Assembly (NCBI GenBank): GCA_041946755.1 | Contig: JBHGBB010000086.1 | Span: forward strand, 1-14,590 | DNA from: JBHGBB01 sp041946755 | GTDB lineage: Bacteria; UBP4; UBA4092; JAOAEQ01 | Length of the DNA: 14,590 nucleotides | Direction of reading: 5' to 3' | Shown here: positions 8,029-14,312 of the stretch, one piece after another | How the letters are laid out: every line of letters begins with the position of its first letter | Numbering within the stretch: the first letter of the stretch is position 1 | Notes under the pieces: generated by a model | The model's database searches: none | What the model was told of the DNA's origin: nothing | Seen by the model: the letters and a program-made list of their open reading frames with translations, nothing else | Translations under genes and position numbers: made by a program

Positions 8029-8063
8029 AAAAAAGTCTTCCTAAATAGTTTCGGAAGACTTTT
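8029..8063 (-). terminator. Intrinsic terminator-like hairpin between frr and uppS
   Basis: On the minus strand, AAAAGTCTTCC (8063-8053) pairs perfectly over 11 bp with GGAAGACTTTT (8041-8031) around an 11-nt loop. The downstream arm runs into six consecutive Ts (8034-8029). This is the form of a rho-independent terminator in the direction of the rpsB-tsf-pyrH-frr transcript. The stem is only about half GC, so it may be leaky. Confidence 0.75.
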
Positions 8064-8071
8064 GATATCAA

Positions 8072-8112
8072 GTAGGCAGAAAACAAATTCCTGCCTGTTG
8101 CTTACTGCCTAC
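8072..8112. repeat. Overlapping inverted repeats with alternative pairing downstream of frr
   Basis: GTAGGCAG (8072-8079) is perfectly complementary to CTGCCTAC (8105-8112). Its inner six bases, AGGCAG (8074-8079), can instead pair with a nearer CTGCCT (8091-8096). The two hairpins are mutually exclusive. They lie 7 nt after the frr stop and just before the terminator-like hairpin. Confidence 0.5.
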
Positions 8113-8119
8113 CGGTATA

Positions 8120-8680
8120 TTATACTTCCATAATTTCCGCTTCTTTTTTCTGCACCGCTTCATCAACAAGCTTAATATATTTATCGTGTAGATCCTGAAC
8201 TTTCTTTTCGTTATGCTTTCCTTCGTCTTCCGGTACTTTACCGTCTTTTTCCAGTTTCTTTAATGCTTCTACCGTATGCCGTCGAATCGTTCGAATAGCG
8301 ATCTTTCCTTCTTCAGCTAACTTGTGGACAACCTTAACCAAATCACGCCGCCGCTCTTCAGTCAACTGGGGTAAGGTAATTCGAATAATTTTACCATCGT
8401 TAATCGGAGTGATACCCAAATCCGATTTTAAAATCGCTTTTTCGATCGCCCCTACAAGACTGGCGTCCCAAGGCTGGATCGCAAGTGTACGTGGATCCGG
8501 AATAGTAATATTTCCAACTTGTTTTATCGTCATCGAACTACCATACGCTTCAACATGAATCGGGTCGAGTATCGCTGCCGATGCCCGGCCAGTTCGGATT
8601 TTACTAAATTCATATTTCGCATTCTCTACTGCTTTCAGCATTTTATCTTCAGTCTCTTTTAATAAAGGAACTACTGGCAT
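8120..8680 (-). CDS. frr: Ribosome recycling factor
   Basis: Cytosolic factor that, with EF-G, splits post-termination ribosomes. Its 186 residues match the family (185 in E. coli). Recognisable stretches are EFSKIRTGRAS near residue 25-35, GNITIPDPRTLAIQPWD at about 57-73, and ILKSDLGITPINDG near 83-96. TLPQLTEERRRDLVK follows near 103-117, then the C-terminal three-helix-bundle strand HNEKKVQDLHDKYI. The start is fixed by a strong Shine-Dalgarno, AGGAGG at 8696-8691, 10 nt before the ATG. A 6-bp hairpin (8718-8735) with TATAAT in its loop (minus, 8729-8724) lies between pyrH and this site and could be a weak internal promoter. Its position after pyrH is the standard bacterial order. Confidence 0.97.
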   Translation of the reverse strand: MPVVPLLKETEDKMLKAVENAKYEFSKIRTGRASAAILDPIHVEAYGSSMTIKQVGNITIPDPRTLAIQPWDASLVGAIEKAILKSDLGITPINDGKIIRITLPQLTEERRRDLVKVVHKLAEEGKIAIRTIRRHTVEALKKLEKDGKVPEDEGKHNEKKVQDLHDKYIKLVDEAVQKKEAEIMEV

Positions 8681-8745
8681 GAACGATTTTCCTCCTTGCC
8701 CCCAAATAAAAGCTCATTCCCGAATTATATCGGGATATTAAGGTA

Positions 8746-9468
8746 TTATTGATGAACTAAAGTGCCAATATGTTCACCCAAAATGACGCGTTTGATATTG
8801 CCGTATTTTTTAAGATTGAATACGATAATCGGGATTTTCGCGTCCATACACATGGTAATCGCGGTTAAATCCATAACTTTCAACCCGCGTTTTAATACTT
8901 CTTGATAAGCTAAATCTTCGAACCGGACGGCATTCTTGTCTTTTTCTGGGTCGCTGGTATATACACCATCAACTCGAGTGGCTTTTAAAATAACTTCCGC
9001 GCCAATTTCATTCGCTCGTAAAGCTGCTGCAGTATCGGTGGTGAAAAATGGATTCCCAGTACCGGCAGCGAAGATAACAATCCGCCCTTTTTCTAGATGG
9101 CGGACTGCTCGACGCCGGATATATGGCTCGCATAATTCCTGCATTTCGATTGCGGATTGCACCCGGGTTTTAACCCCTCGTTTTTCTAATGCATCCTGCA
9201 ATGCCAATGCATTGATTACCGTGGCGAGCATTCCGATATAGTCCGCTGATGCGCGGTCCATACCATTGGCTGATGCCGAGACCCCTCGGAAAATATTACC
9301 ACCGCCGATTACAATGGCAATCTGGATTTCCAGTTCTTTCAACTCCGCGATTTCATCGGCGATAGCGTTTAGTACTTTAGCATCAATCCCATATTTTTGG
9401 CTACCAAGTAATGCTTCTCCGCTGAGTTTGAGTAATACCTTTTGATATTTTGGTTCTGCTAACGCCAT
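8746..9468 (-). CDS. pyrH: Uridylate (UMP) kinase, bacterial hexameric type
   Basis: Phosphorylates UMP to UDP with ATP in pyrimidine nucleotide synthesis; an amino-acid-kinase-fold enzyme unrelated to eukaryotic UMP/CMP kinase. At 240 residues it matches E. coli PyrH (241). Visible motifs are KVLLKLSGEAL at 10-20 and IVIGGGNIFRG at 52-62. DRASADYIGMLATVINALAL is at 71-90, AAGTGNPFFTTDTAAALRA at 134-152, and GVYTSDPEKDKNA at 158-170. GGAG (9479-9476) lies 7 nt before the ATG and supports this start. It is 43 bp after tsf in the same operon, the usual arrangement that ties a nucleotide-supply enzyme to translation genes. Confidence 0.97.
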   Translation of the reverse strand: MALAEPKYQKVLLKLSGEALLGSQKYGIDAKVLNAIADEIAELKELEIQIAIVIGGGNIFRGVSASANGMDRASADYIGMLATVINALALQDALEKRGVKTRVQSAIEMQELCEPYIRRRAVRHLEKGRIVIFAAGTGNPFFTTDTAAALRANEIGAEVILKATRVDGVYTSDPEKDKNAVRFEDLAYQEVLKRGLKVMDLTAITMCMDAKIPIIVFNLKKYGNIKRVILGEHIGTLVHQ

Positions 9469-9511
9469 AAGGCTGCTCCAAAATAATGATATAGGGTATG
9501 GTAACTGCCCG

Positions 9512-10363
9512 CTACTTACCGATTTTATATCGGGCGAATTTCGTTACGGTTATCGGTTCGCCAATTTCTTTTGCCGTCTGTTCAATAACTTTTTCTACGG
9601 TGATATTCTGATCGCGAATGTAGAGCTGTTCGAGCAAACATACCTGGCCATAAAATTTACTAAGTTTCCCTTGCGCGATTTTTTCCAGGATTTTTTCAGG
9701 TTTCCCTTCTTGTTTCGCCTGTTCTTTATATATTTCCAGTTCTTTATCCAGAACATCTTTCGCAACATCTTTCCGGGAGATATATTCCGGAGACGCAGCG
9801 CAGATTTGCATTGCCAGTTCATGGGCTAATGTTTTTACTGCCGGATTATTCGCACCAGTGGCACTCGCGGTTTTTAACTCTATAATCACACCCAGTTTAT
9901 TCCCCGGATGAATATAGCTATCGACGATTCCCAGATTATTTTCGATTTGATATTTTTCGAATCGGGATAAGGTGATATTTTCACCTAAACCCGCGATAAG
10001 TTGGGTTATCGGTTCGGTAGGAACATCAACGGGTGTCCGATAGTTTTTAGTTGCCACATCGTTTACCAATTGTTTCAAAAGCGCTTTAAATTGGTCGGTT
10101 TTAGCGACGAAATCGGTCTCACTGTTGAGTTCGAGCAGAACGCCGACTTGCCCATCAGCACTTAAATAGGTGTCAATTAAACCGTCGGCAGCGACTCGGC
10201 TGGCTTTTTTCGCCGCGGTCATTGCACCTTTTTTCCGTAAAATATCGATTGCTTCATCTACATTACCTTTTGCTTCAACCAATGCATTTTTACATTCCAT
10301 CATTCCAGCACCGGTTTTTTCCCGCAGGTCTTTAACCACCTGCGCATCAATTACTGCTGCCAT
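9512..10363 (-). CDS. tsf: Translation elongation factor Ts
   Basis: Guanine-nucleotide exchange factor for EF-Tu. At 283 residues from this start it matches E. coli EF-Ts (283). The N-terminal UBA-like module has VKDLREKTGAGMMECKNAL at 10-28, followed by GNVDEAIDILRKKG at 33-46. The EF-Tu-contact motif TDFVAK is at 83-88, and a C-terminal repeat of the core runs to VTKFARYKIGK. Two in-frame ATGs compete. ATG 10375 is only 2 nt from GGAGG (10382-10378), whereas ATG 10363 is 14 nt away. I chose 10363 because family members begin M-A-x-I/V-x-A immediately before this conserved module; the longer form adds only MKTI. It sits 57 bp after rpsB, with a small hairpin in the gap. Confidence 0.95.
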   Translation of the reverse strand: MAAVIDAQVVKDLREKTGAGMMECKNALVEAKGNVDEAIDILRKKGAMTAAKKASRVAADGLIDTYLSADGQVGVLLELNSETDFVAKTDQFKALLKQLVNDVATKNYRTPVDVPTEPITQLIAGLGENITLSRFEKYQIENNLGIVDSYIHPGNKLGVIIELKTASATGANNPAVKTLAHELAMQICAASPEYISRKDVAKDVLDKELEIYKEQAKQEGKPEKILEKIAQGKLSKFYGQVCLLEQLYIRDQNITVEKVIEQTAKEIGEPITVTKFARYKIGK

Positions 10364-10396
10364 AATAGTTTTCATTTCCTCCTTAACACGGTTTCG

Positions 10397-10411
10397 ACCG
10401 AGATACTCGGT
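10397..10411. other. Short hairpin in the rpsB-tsf gap, just upstream of the tsf ribosome-binding site
   Basis: ACCGAG (10397-10402) and CTCGGT (10406-10411) form a perfect 6-bp stem with a 3-nt loop. It ends about 14 nt from the tsf GGAGG. In the transcript its arm TCTCGGT equals the 5' arm of the first rpsB-leader hairpin. It may modulate tsf translation or RNA processing; no T tract follows, so it is not a terminator. Confidence 0.4.
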
Positions 10412-10420
10412 ATCGGTAGA

Positions 10421-11299
10421 CTATACTGTTTTCTTTTTCGGAATTTTCGATTTTAGTTTCGCATCTTCTACCAGTTCATCCATTATTTCCAGATCGGCTT
10501 CTTCAAACATCTCTTCAACAAATTCCGGGGTTACCGGCACGGTTTCCGGTTTCGCAGTTTCCGGTGCCGCTTCACCGCCGGCTTGTTCGAAAATCGATTT
10601 TTCGAGCATCGCTTTTCCTTCGAGTACTGCGTCCGCGATTTTGGCGGTGATGAGTTTGACTGACCGGATAGCATCATCGTTTGCCGGAATAACATGGGTG
10701 ATTTGGTCGGGGTCGCAGTTGGTATCGACAATAGCTACAATCGGAATTTCTAATCGATTTGATTCATGTACTGCGATTTGTTCGGTATGCGGGTCGACGA
10801 TAAAAATCAACCCGGGTAACCGCTGCATGGTTTTAACTCCACCGAGATTTTTTAACAACCGGACTTTTTCTTTCATCAATTGTGCGGCTTCTTTTTTAGT
10901 CCGGAGCAATAAACTGCCATCTTGTTCCATCTTTTCCAATTCCAATAATCGGCGGATACCTTTACTAACGGTAGCGAAATTAGTGAGAATTCCACCCAGC
11001 CAACGGTTGTTGACATACGGCATGCCGCAGCGAGTCGCTTCTTCTTGAATGGTTTCCTGTGCCTGTTTTTTAGTGCCGACAAATAAAACTTCTTCTCCTT
11101 CAGCGACTTTCTCGCGAACGACTTTGCAGGCATCATTGAATAATTTCATCGTCTTTTTCAAGTCGATGATATAGATACCGTTCCGTTCTCCGAAAATGTA
11201 TCGAGCCATTTTCGGGTTCCATCGCCGGGTTTGATGTCCGAAATGGACTCCGGCTTCCAAAAACTCCTTCATGGTTAAAGCTGGACTACTGGTGGTCAT
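10421..11299 (-). CDS. rpsB: 30S ribosomal protein S2 with acidic C-terminal extension
   Basis: Small-subunit protein S2, needed late in 30S assembly and for binding S1 in many bacteria. The first 235 or so residues align with the S2 core: MKEFLEAGVHFGHQTRRWNPKM at 10-31, ARYIFGERNGIYIIDL at 32-47, and VLFVGTKKQA at 71-80. VNNRWLGGILTNF is at 96-108, LPGLIFIVDP at 161-170, and PIVAIVDTNCDP at 186-197. Total length is 292 against 241 in E. coli. Residues 240-292 are a low-complexity tail: first A/P/E/T-rich, then strongly acidic (EEMFEEADLEIMDELVEDA), ending in basic KKK. AGGAGG (11314-11309), 9 nt before the ATG, fixes the start. It is the first gene of the translation operon and carries a long structured leader. 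Confidence 0.97.
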   Translation of the reverse strand: MTTSSPALTMKEFLEAGVHFGHQTRRWNPKMARYIFGERNGIYIIDLKKTMKLFNDACKVVREKVAEGEEVLFVGTKKQAQETIQEEATRCGMPYVNNRWLGGILTNFATVSKGIRRLLELEKMEQDGSLLLRTKKEAAQLMKEKVRLLKNLGGVKTMQRLPGLIFIVDPHTEQIAVHESNRLEIPIVAIVDTNCDPDQITHVIPANDDAIRSVKLITAKIADAVLEGKAMLEKSIFEQAGGEAAPETAKPETVPVTPEFVEEMFEEADLEIMDELVEDAKLKSKIPKKKTV

Positions 11300-11336
11300 A
11301 TTGACCTTCCTCCTATATATTTGGTTTTAACCCCAC

Positions 11337-11473
11337 CGTTTCTCTCATTTTCTAAAGCGCCCACCAAGGGTGGGACCCACTTCAGAATCGAGAAACGTGC
11401 GTTGTAGTTGATTGTATCTGCCCATGGCGGATACAATCTCGGTTTTATCGCATATTTGCAGATATACCGAGAA
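11337..11473 (-). ncRNA. Structured rpsB 5' leader with three tandem hairpins (candidate S2 autoregulatory element)
   Basis: In transcript (minus) order three hairpins follow each other with almost no spacer. A (11472-11437): 7-bp TCTCGGT/ACCGAGA, then TATC/GATA and GCA/TGC inner stems. B (11436-11412): TTGTATC/GATACAA, one mismatch, then a 3-bp GCC/GGC with a 3-nt loop. C (11397-11337): 8-bp CGTTTCTC/GAGAAACG, 4-bp TTCT/AGAA, 3-bp AAG/CTT and 6-bp CCCACC/GGTGGG. The apical CCCACC could instead pair with a second GGTGGGG at 11337-11331, closer to the Shine-Dalgarno. S2-mediated feedback through the rpsB leader is known in E. coli. That this leader works the same way is inference. Confidence 0.6.
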
Positions 11474-11479
11474 CTAAAT

Positions 11480-11509
11480 AATATACCATAACTTGCTACT
11501 GAACTCCAA
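11480..11509 (-). promoter_or_regulatory. Candidate promoter for the rpsB-tsf-pyrH-frr operon
   Basis: On the minus strand TGGTATATT (11488-11480) is an extended -10 (TGn plus TATATT, 5/6). It lies 18 bp after TTGGAG (11509-11504), a 3/6 -35. An overlapping alternative is TTGATT (11514-11509), 18 bp, TATGGT (11490-11485). Either places the start near 11473, so the transcript would begin at the first base of leader hairpin A. It lies inside the gap after panD, making rpsB independent of panD. Confidence 0.55.
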
Positions 11510-11534
11510 ATCAATAAATAATATCGGAATCGCT

Positions 11535-11891
11535 CTATTTTTTCCGAATAATTCGGTTCTTTTTATCTACCAGAACAATAATCGGCCGGTATTTATTCAG
11601 TTCTTCAGGTGTATATTGGCCATAAGCTAATAAAATCAATTCATCACCAAGCTGCGCTAATCGGGCAGCGGCTCCATTTAGCCCAATTTCTCCGGACCCA
11701 GATTTGGCTTTAATCGCATAGGTTTCGAATCGTTCGGCATTGTTCTTGTTCAACACATGGACCAGTTCTCCGGGTAAAATATCCGCAGCGAGCATAAGTT
11801 TTTCATCGATTGAGATACTGCCTTGATAATGGAGGTCGCATTGGGTAACAATTGCGCCATGAATTTTCGATTTTAACATGGTTCGTTGCAT
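11535..11891 (-). CDS. panD: Aspartate 1-decarboxylase proenzyme (pyruvoyl enzyme)
   Basis: Makes beta-alanine from L-aspartate for pantothenate and coenzyme A synthesis. The frame extends upstream to 11957, but the true start is ATG 11891. A good Shine-Dalgarno (GGAG, 11905-11902) lies 10 nt upstream. Numbering from there puts the self-cleavage site exactly at G24-S25 (HYQGSISID) and the proton-donor tyrosine at Y58, as in E. coli PanD. R54 also matches, and NGAAARL near 72-78 is the conserved core. At 118 residues it is slightly short of E. coli's 126. On cleavage it yields the beta chain and a pyruvoyl-capped alpha chain. The other pantothenate genes are not nearby. It is upstream of rpsB, but a separate promoter intervenes, and divergent from the 12103 gene. 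Confidence 0.96.
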   Translation of the reverse strand: MQRTMLKSKIHGAIVTQCDLHYQGSISIDEKLMLAADILPGELVHVLNKNNAERFETYAIKAKSGSGEIGLNGAAARLAQLGDELILLAYGQYTPEELNKYRPIIVLVDKKNRIIRKK

Positions 11892-11997
11892 ATTCTGATA
11901 ACTCCTTAATTCAGGTAACGTTAGGTCTTTTATTTTATCATAGAACGATAGCGCCACCCAATGGATGCATACCCTAAGAAAATAATTTCAAATCGAC

Positions 11998-12027
11998 TTG
12001 ACTTAGCTGCTATTTGTAATACATAAT
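11998..12027 (+). promoter_or_regulatory. Candidate promoter for the 12103 TPR gene
   Basis: TTGACT (11998-12003, 5/6 of the consensus -35) and CATAAT (12022-12027, 5/6 of the consensus -10) are 18 bp apart. The predicted start near 12034 leaves a leader of about 70 nt ending in an AGGA Shine-Dalgarno at 12091-12094. Confidence 0.6.
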
Positions 12028-12102
12028 CTTGTTATCTTCATGAAGATAAAACTCGACTTATCGCCGGTAAAAAGAGTATACTTTGTTGAAAGGAATAATG
12101 TT

Positions 12103-13059
12103 ATGAAAAAGAGATTGGCGGCTTTTAGTTTAGTAGGTATTTGTTTGATTATGGGTTTAAGTTGCTATTCTTATCAGCAATCGCAAGATGAAATTAATCA
12201 GATTAAAGCATTTTGGAAGGCAGAACGCGCGGCGCGAGAAAGAAACTTTGACCAAGCGATGGTATTTTATCAACAGATAACCGCCTATAGATTAAATAAT
12301 GATGTTGAAAGAGAAGCAGTTACCTCAATTGCTGGGATAATGAGGAAGATGGATGAAAATAAGGCATTAGATCTCTGTTCGCAAATAATTAAGCTATATC
12401 CCAATACTATCGATGAATTGATTGCATTATCCAGGATGAATGAAATATATCAGAAGCAAAATAAAACATTTGACCTGAATGCGGAATATAAAAAGCGGAT
12501 TGAACAACTGCAGAAACAGGTACAAACTACAAATGATCGCGAGTTAACCGCAAAATCATTAATCCAAATGGGAAGAATATATAGTGCTTTGAAAGACCGA
12601 GATAAGGAAAATCAGTGCATTCAGGAAGTAGTTAATAAATATTCCGGGACGACCGCATCTATCGGTGCTTATATTGCTTTGGCGAGTTATTATACTGATA
12701 CCGCACATCAGGATTATAGTAAAGCTGTGCAGCTATTATATGTGGTAGTAACAGGCTATAGGATGTATCCGAGAGCGGTGGATGCCCGATTTTTTCTTGC
12801 CAGCATACTGCTATTTGATTTGCACAAAGATAAAGAAGCGCTTACGATAGTAAATGATATAAAAAAGAATTTTCCTTATGATCGATATACGCCTAGAGTT
12901 TATTATTTTTTAGCAAATTATTATGCAAGTAAAAAAGATTATGCTAAAGCGATTGATTATAATGAACAAGTGATAAAGAAATATCCCGAAACTCATAATG
13001 CTTTAGTTGCAGAGCGTGCAATTCCTGTTCTTAAAGAACGCTTAAAAGAAAAAAAGTAA
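12103..13059 (+). CDS. TPR-repeat protein with N-terminal signal/lipoprotein-like anchor
   Basis: Unnamed envelope protein of 318 residues. An earlier in-frame ATG exists at 12040, but ATG 12103 has AGGA 8 nt upstream and starts a typical signal: MKKR, a hydrophobic core (about 6-19), then GLS-C. C21 could be lipidated, although glycine at -3 is unusual, so a cleaved or membrane-anchored form is also possible. The rest is helical TPR-like repeats, e.g. ARERNFDQAMVFYQQI near 44-59 and ALKDRDKENQCIQEVVNKYS near 162-181. ASKKDYAKAIDYNEQVIKKYP near 275-295 is the clearest. The layout recalls outer-membrane-assembly and cell-division TPR proteins of the YbgF/BamD kind. No enzyme motif is visible. 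It is AT-richer than the operon next door. It converges with the sugar kinase across a terminator. Confidence 0.8.
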   Translation: MKKRLAAFSLVGICLIMGLSCYSYQQSQDEINQIKAFWKAERAARERNFDQAMVFYQQITAYRLNNDVEREAVTSIAGIMRKMDENKALDLCSQIIKLYPNTIDELIALSRMNEIYQKQNKTFDLNAEYKKRIEQLQKQVQTTNDRELTAKSLIQMGRIYSALKDRDKENQCIQEVVNKYSGTTASIGAYIALASYYTDTAHQDYSKAVQLLYVVVTGYRMYPRAVDARFFLASILLFDLHKDKEALTIVNDIKKNFPYDRYTPRVYYFLANYYASKKDYAKAIDYNEQVIKKYPETHNALVAERAIPVLKERLKEKK

Positions 13060-13102
13060 TCTACTTCTTTTCCGGGTAGAAACATATAACGGTATTGTTG
13101 GA

Positions 13103-13139
13103 AGTAGGGGCGAGGTCGCCTCGCCCTTATAGTAGGGGC
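13103..13139. repeat. GC-rich palindrome flanked by a 9-bp direct repeat (dispersed-repeat-like)
   Basis: GGGCGAGG (13108-13115) and CCTCGCCC (13119-13126) form a perfect 8-bp stem around TCG, extendable to 11 bp with one wobble. AGTAGGGGC occurs at 13103-13111 and again at 13131-13139, flanking the palindrome. It stands out as GC-rich in an AT-rich intergenic region. The GTAGGGGCGA-type word is typical of small intergenic palindromic repeats in many environmental bacteria. Copy number cannot be seen here. Confidence 0.6.
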
Positions 13140-13178
13140 CTAAATTATCAACCACTGATTTATTTGTAGTTGGAGGAT

Positions 13179-13217
13179 AAAGGGAGCAAGTTGCAAAGTT
13201 TACAACTTGCTCCCTTT
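13179..13217. terminator. Strong bidirectional terminator-like hairpin between convergent genes
   Basis: AAAGGGAGCAAGTTG (13179-13193) pairs perfectly over 15 bp with the arm at 13203-13217 around a 9-nt loop. It lies 120 bp after the TPR gene stop and 41 bp after the sugar-kinase stop on the other strand. The plus side runs into TTTGTTTAAT and the minus side into CTTTATCC, so it can stop both transcripts. A second small AT-rich hairpin, GGTTAAA/TTTAACC (13240-13257), abuts the kinase stop. Confidence 0.75.
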
Positions 13218-13258
13218 GTTTAATAAATGGCAAGTTTAGGGTTAAAAATATTTAACCT

Positions 13259-14221
13259 CTACCGAATTCGGTAGATTTTTACTTTCGGGATGAGAGTGTC
13301 TACCATCTTTGGGGCGATGTCGCAGGGTAACCATACCATAGCATTTGCGGTTCCAACAGCAACTGATTTGATTAACATCTTCTCGATCTGATTTATCGAT
13401 AGGTTATCCGGATTTAGGGATAATAGGTCTAACGCTAACGATCCGACCATAGCATCTCCTGATCCGGTCGGATTAACCACCTTTACCTTCGTCGGAATAA
13501 GTTTCCAATACTTATTTTCGTATCCTGCATAAACCCAGTCTTTACCAGAAGTTATAATTGGGAATTTAATTCCATTTTCAACCATACGCCTTAAGTAATC
13601 AAGTATATTATCTTGACGAATTAATGGTTTTCTATAATAAGTTTCAGCTTCTTTCCGGTTCTGTTTAGCCATAAACGGTTTCTCAGTTAATCCGAGTTTA
13701 AAAGCTTTTCCATAACTATCGAGAATAGTTAATATATTGAATTTATTAGCGATATTGATTATCTCGTGAATAGAATTATCCATATCTCCTGCTGGGGCAC
13801 TCCCGGAAATAACTAAAACATGTTTCTCGGTTTTATTAGATAAAACATTAGTTAATTCAAATTTTAAGGTATCGAGTTCCTGTTGAGAAACACCTTCATT
13901 CGGTCCGATAAAGAATGTCGGTTTGTTATTGTTTATGTCAAGCAAAGATACTTGAATCCTAGTAGATGCTTTAGTCCGAACTAAGATTGAGGGTATCCCT
14001 TCAGTTTTAAATAAGTCAACTAATTCTGACCCAATATGTCCTCCAATAAAACTTAATGCAAGAGTCTTACCTCCGAAACTACGAACCAGACGAGATACAT
14101 TTATTCCTTTCCCACCGATGATATTTTCGGTTGAAGTCAAACGAAGATTCTGTCCGGGTATTAATTTATCAACATTATAATTTCTGTCGACTAACGGATT
14201 TAAGGTTATGGTTATTACCAT
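13259..14221 (-). CDS. PfkB-family sugar-phosphate kinase, 1-phosphofructokinase/tagatose-6-phosphate kinase type
   Basis: Cytosolic ribokinase-fold ATP-dependent kinase. A TTG at 14236 is in frame, but ATG 14221 gives the family's standard start (MVITITLNPLVDRNY), with GGGG about 9 nt upstream. Length is 320 residues (family about 310). PfkB signature 1 is IIGGKGINVSRLVRSFGG at 34-51. Signature 2 is NPTGSGDAMVG at 240-250, with D246 the catalytic base. The sugar-binding aspartate is D12. The usual KPN motif reads KQN (Q187). The LNPxxD start and TGSGD place it in the FruK/LacC/PfkB group that phosphorylates fructose-1-P, tagatose-6-P or fructose-6-P. No PTS, regulator or sugar operon is adjacent, so the substrate is undetermined. 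It is AT-richer than the rpsB operon and flanked by terminators on both sides, so it is monocistronic. Confidence 0.87.
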   Translation of the reverse strand: MVITITLNPLVDRNYNVDKLIPGQNLRLTSTENIIGGKGINVSRLVRSFGGKTLALSFIGGHIGSELVDLFKTEGIPSILVRTKASTRIQVSLLDINNNKPTFFIGPNEGVSQQELDTLKFELTNVLSNKTEKHVLVISGSAPAGDMDNSIHEIINIANKFNILTILDSYGKAFKLGLTEKPFMAKQNRKEAETYYRKPLIRQDNILDYLRRMVENGIKFPIITSGKDWVYAGYENKYWKLIPTKVKVVNPTGSGDAMVGSLALDLLSLNPDNLSINQIEKMLIKSVAVGTANAMVWLPCDIAPKMVDTLIPKVKIYRIR

Positions 14222-14257
14222 AGGCGTTATCCCCAAAATAGGGTAAACATATATTTG

Positions 14258-14291
14258 AAAAAAAAAGGCGACTCATTGAGTCGCCTTTTTT
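14258..14291. terminator. Rho-independent terminator with A9 and T6 tracts
   Basis: GGCGACTC (14267-14274) and GAGTCGCC (14278-14285) form a perfect 8-bp GC-rich stem with a 3-nt loop. Nine As precede it (14258-14266) and six Ts follow (14286-14291). For the minus-strand isomerase gene ending at 14313, the nine As become a T tract, a textbook terminator. It isolates that gene from the sugar kinase downstream. Confidence 0.9.
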
Positions 14292-14312
14292 AGTATATCT
14301 AATTGTAATCAG

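Noticed and set aside
10170..11048. Long plus-strand open frame opposite rpsB/tsf
   Set aside because: It is serine/isoleucine-rich with no motif and lies antisense to two firmly identified genes; a shadow of their codon bias.
11300..11514. Small open frame on the minus strand across the rpsB leader
   Set aside because: It has no Shine-Dalgarno, no family-like sequence and overlaps the structured hairpins and the rpsB start. The RNA structure explains this stretch better.
11892..11957. N-terminal extension of PanD from an upstream ATG at 11957
   Set aside because: The Shine-Dalgarno and the G24-S25/Y58 numbering both fit the ATG at 11891.
12040..12102. Earlier ATG for the TPR gene
   Set aside because: It has no Shine-Dalgarno and would put 21 charged residues before a normal signal peptide. 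ATG 12103 has AGGA at 8 nt.
13042..13233. Short minus-strand open frame in the convergent intergenic region
   Set aside because: It runs through the palindrome and terminator arms and has no protein-like features.
13060..13258. Possible CRISPR-like repeats
   Set aside because: Only one palindrome with a single pair of 9-bp direct repeats; no regular repeat-spacer array and no cas gene nearby.
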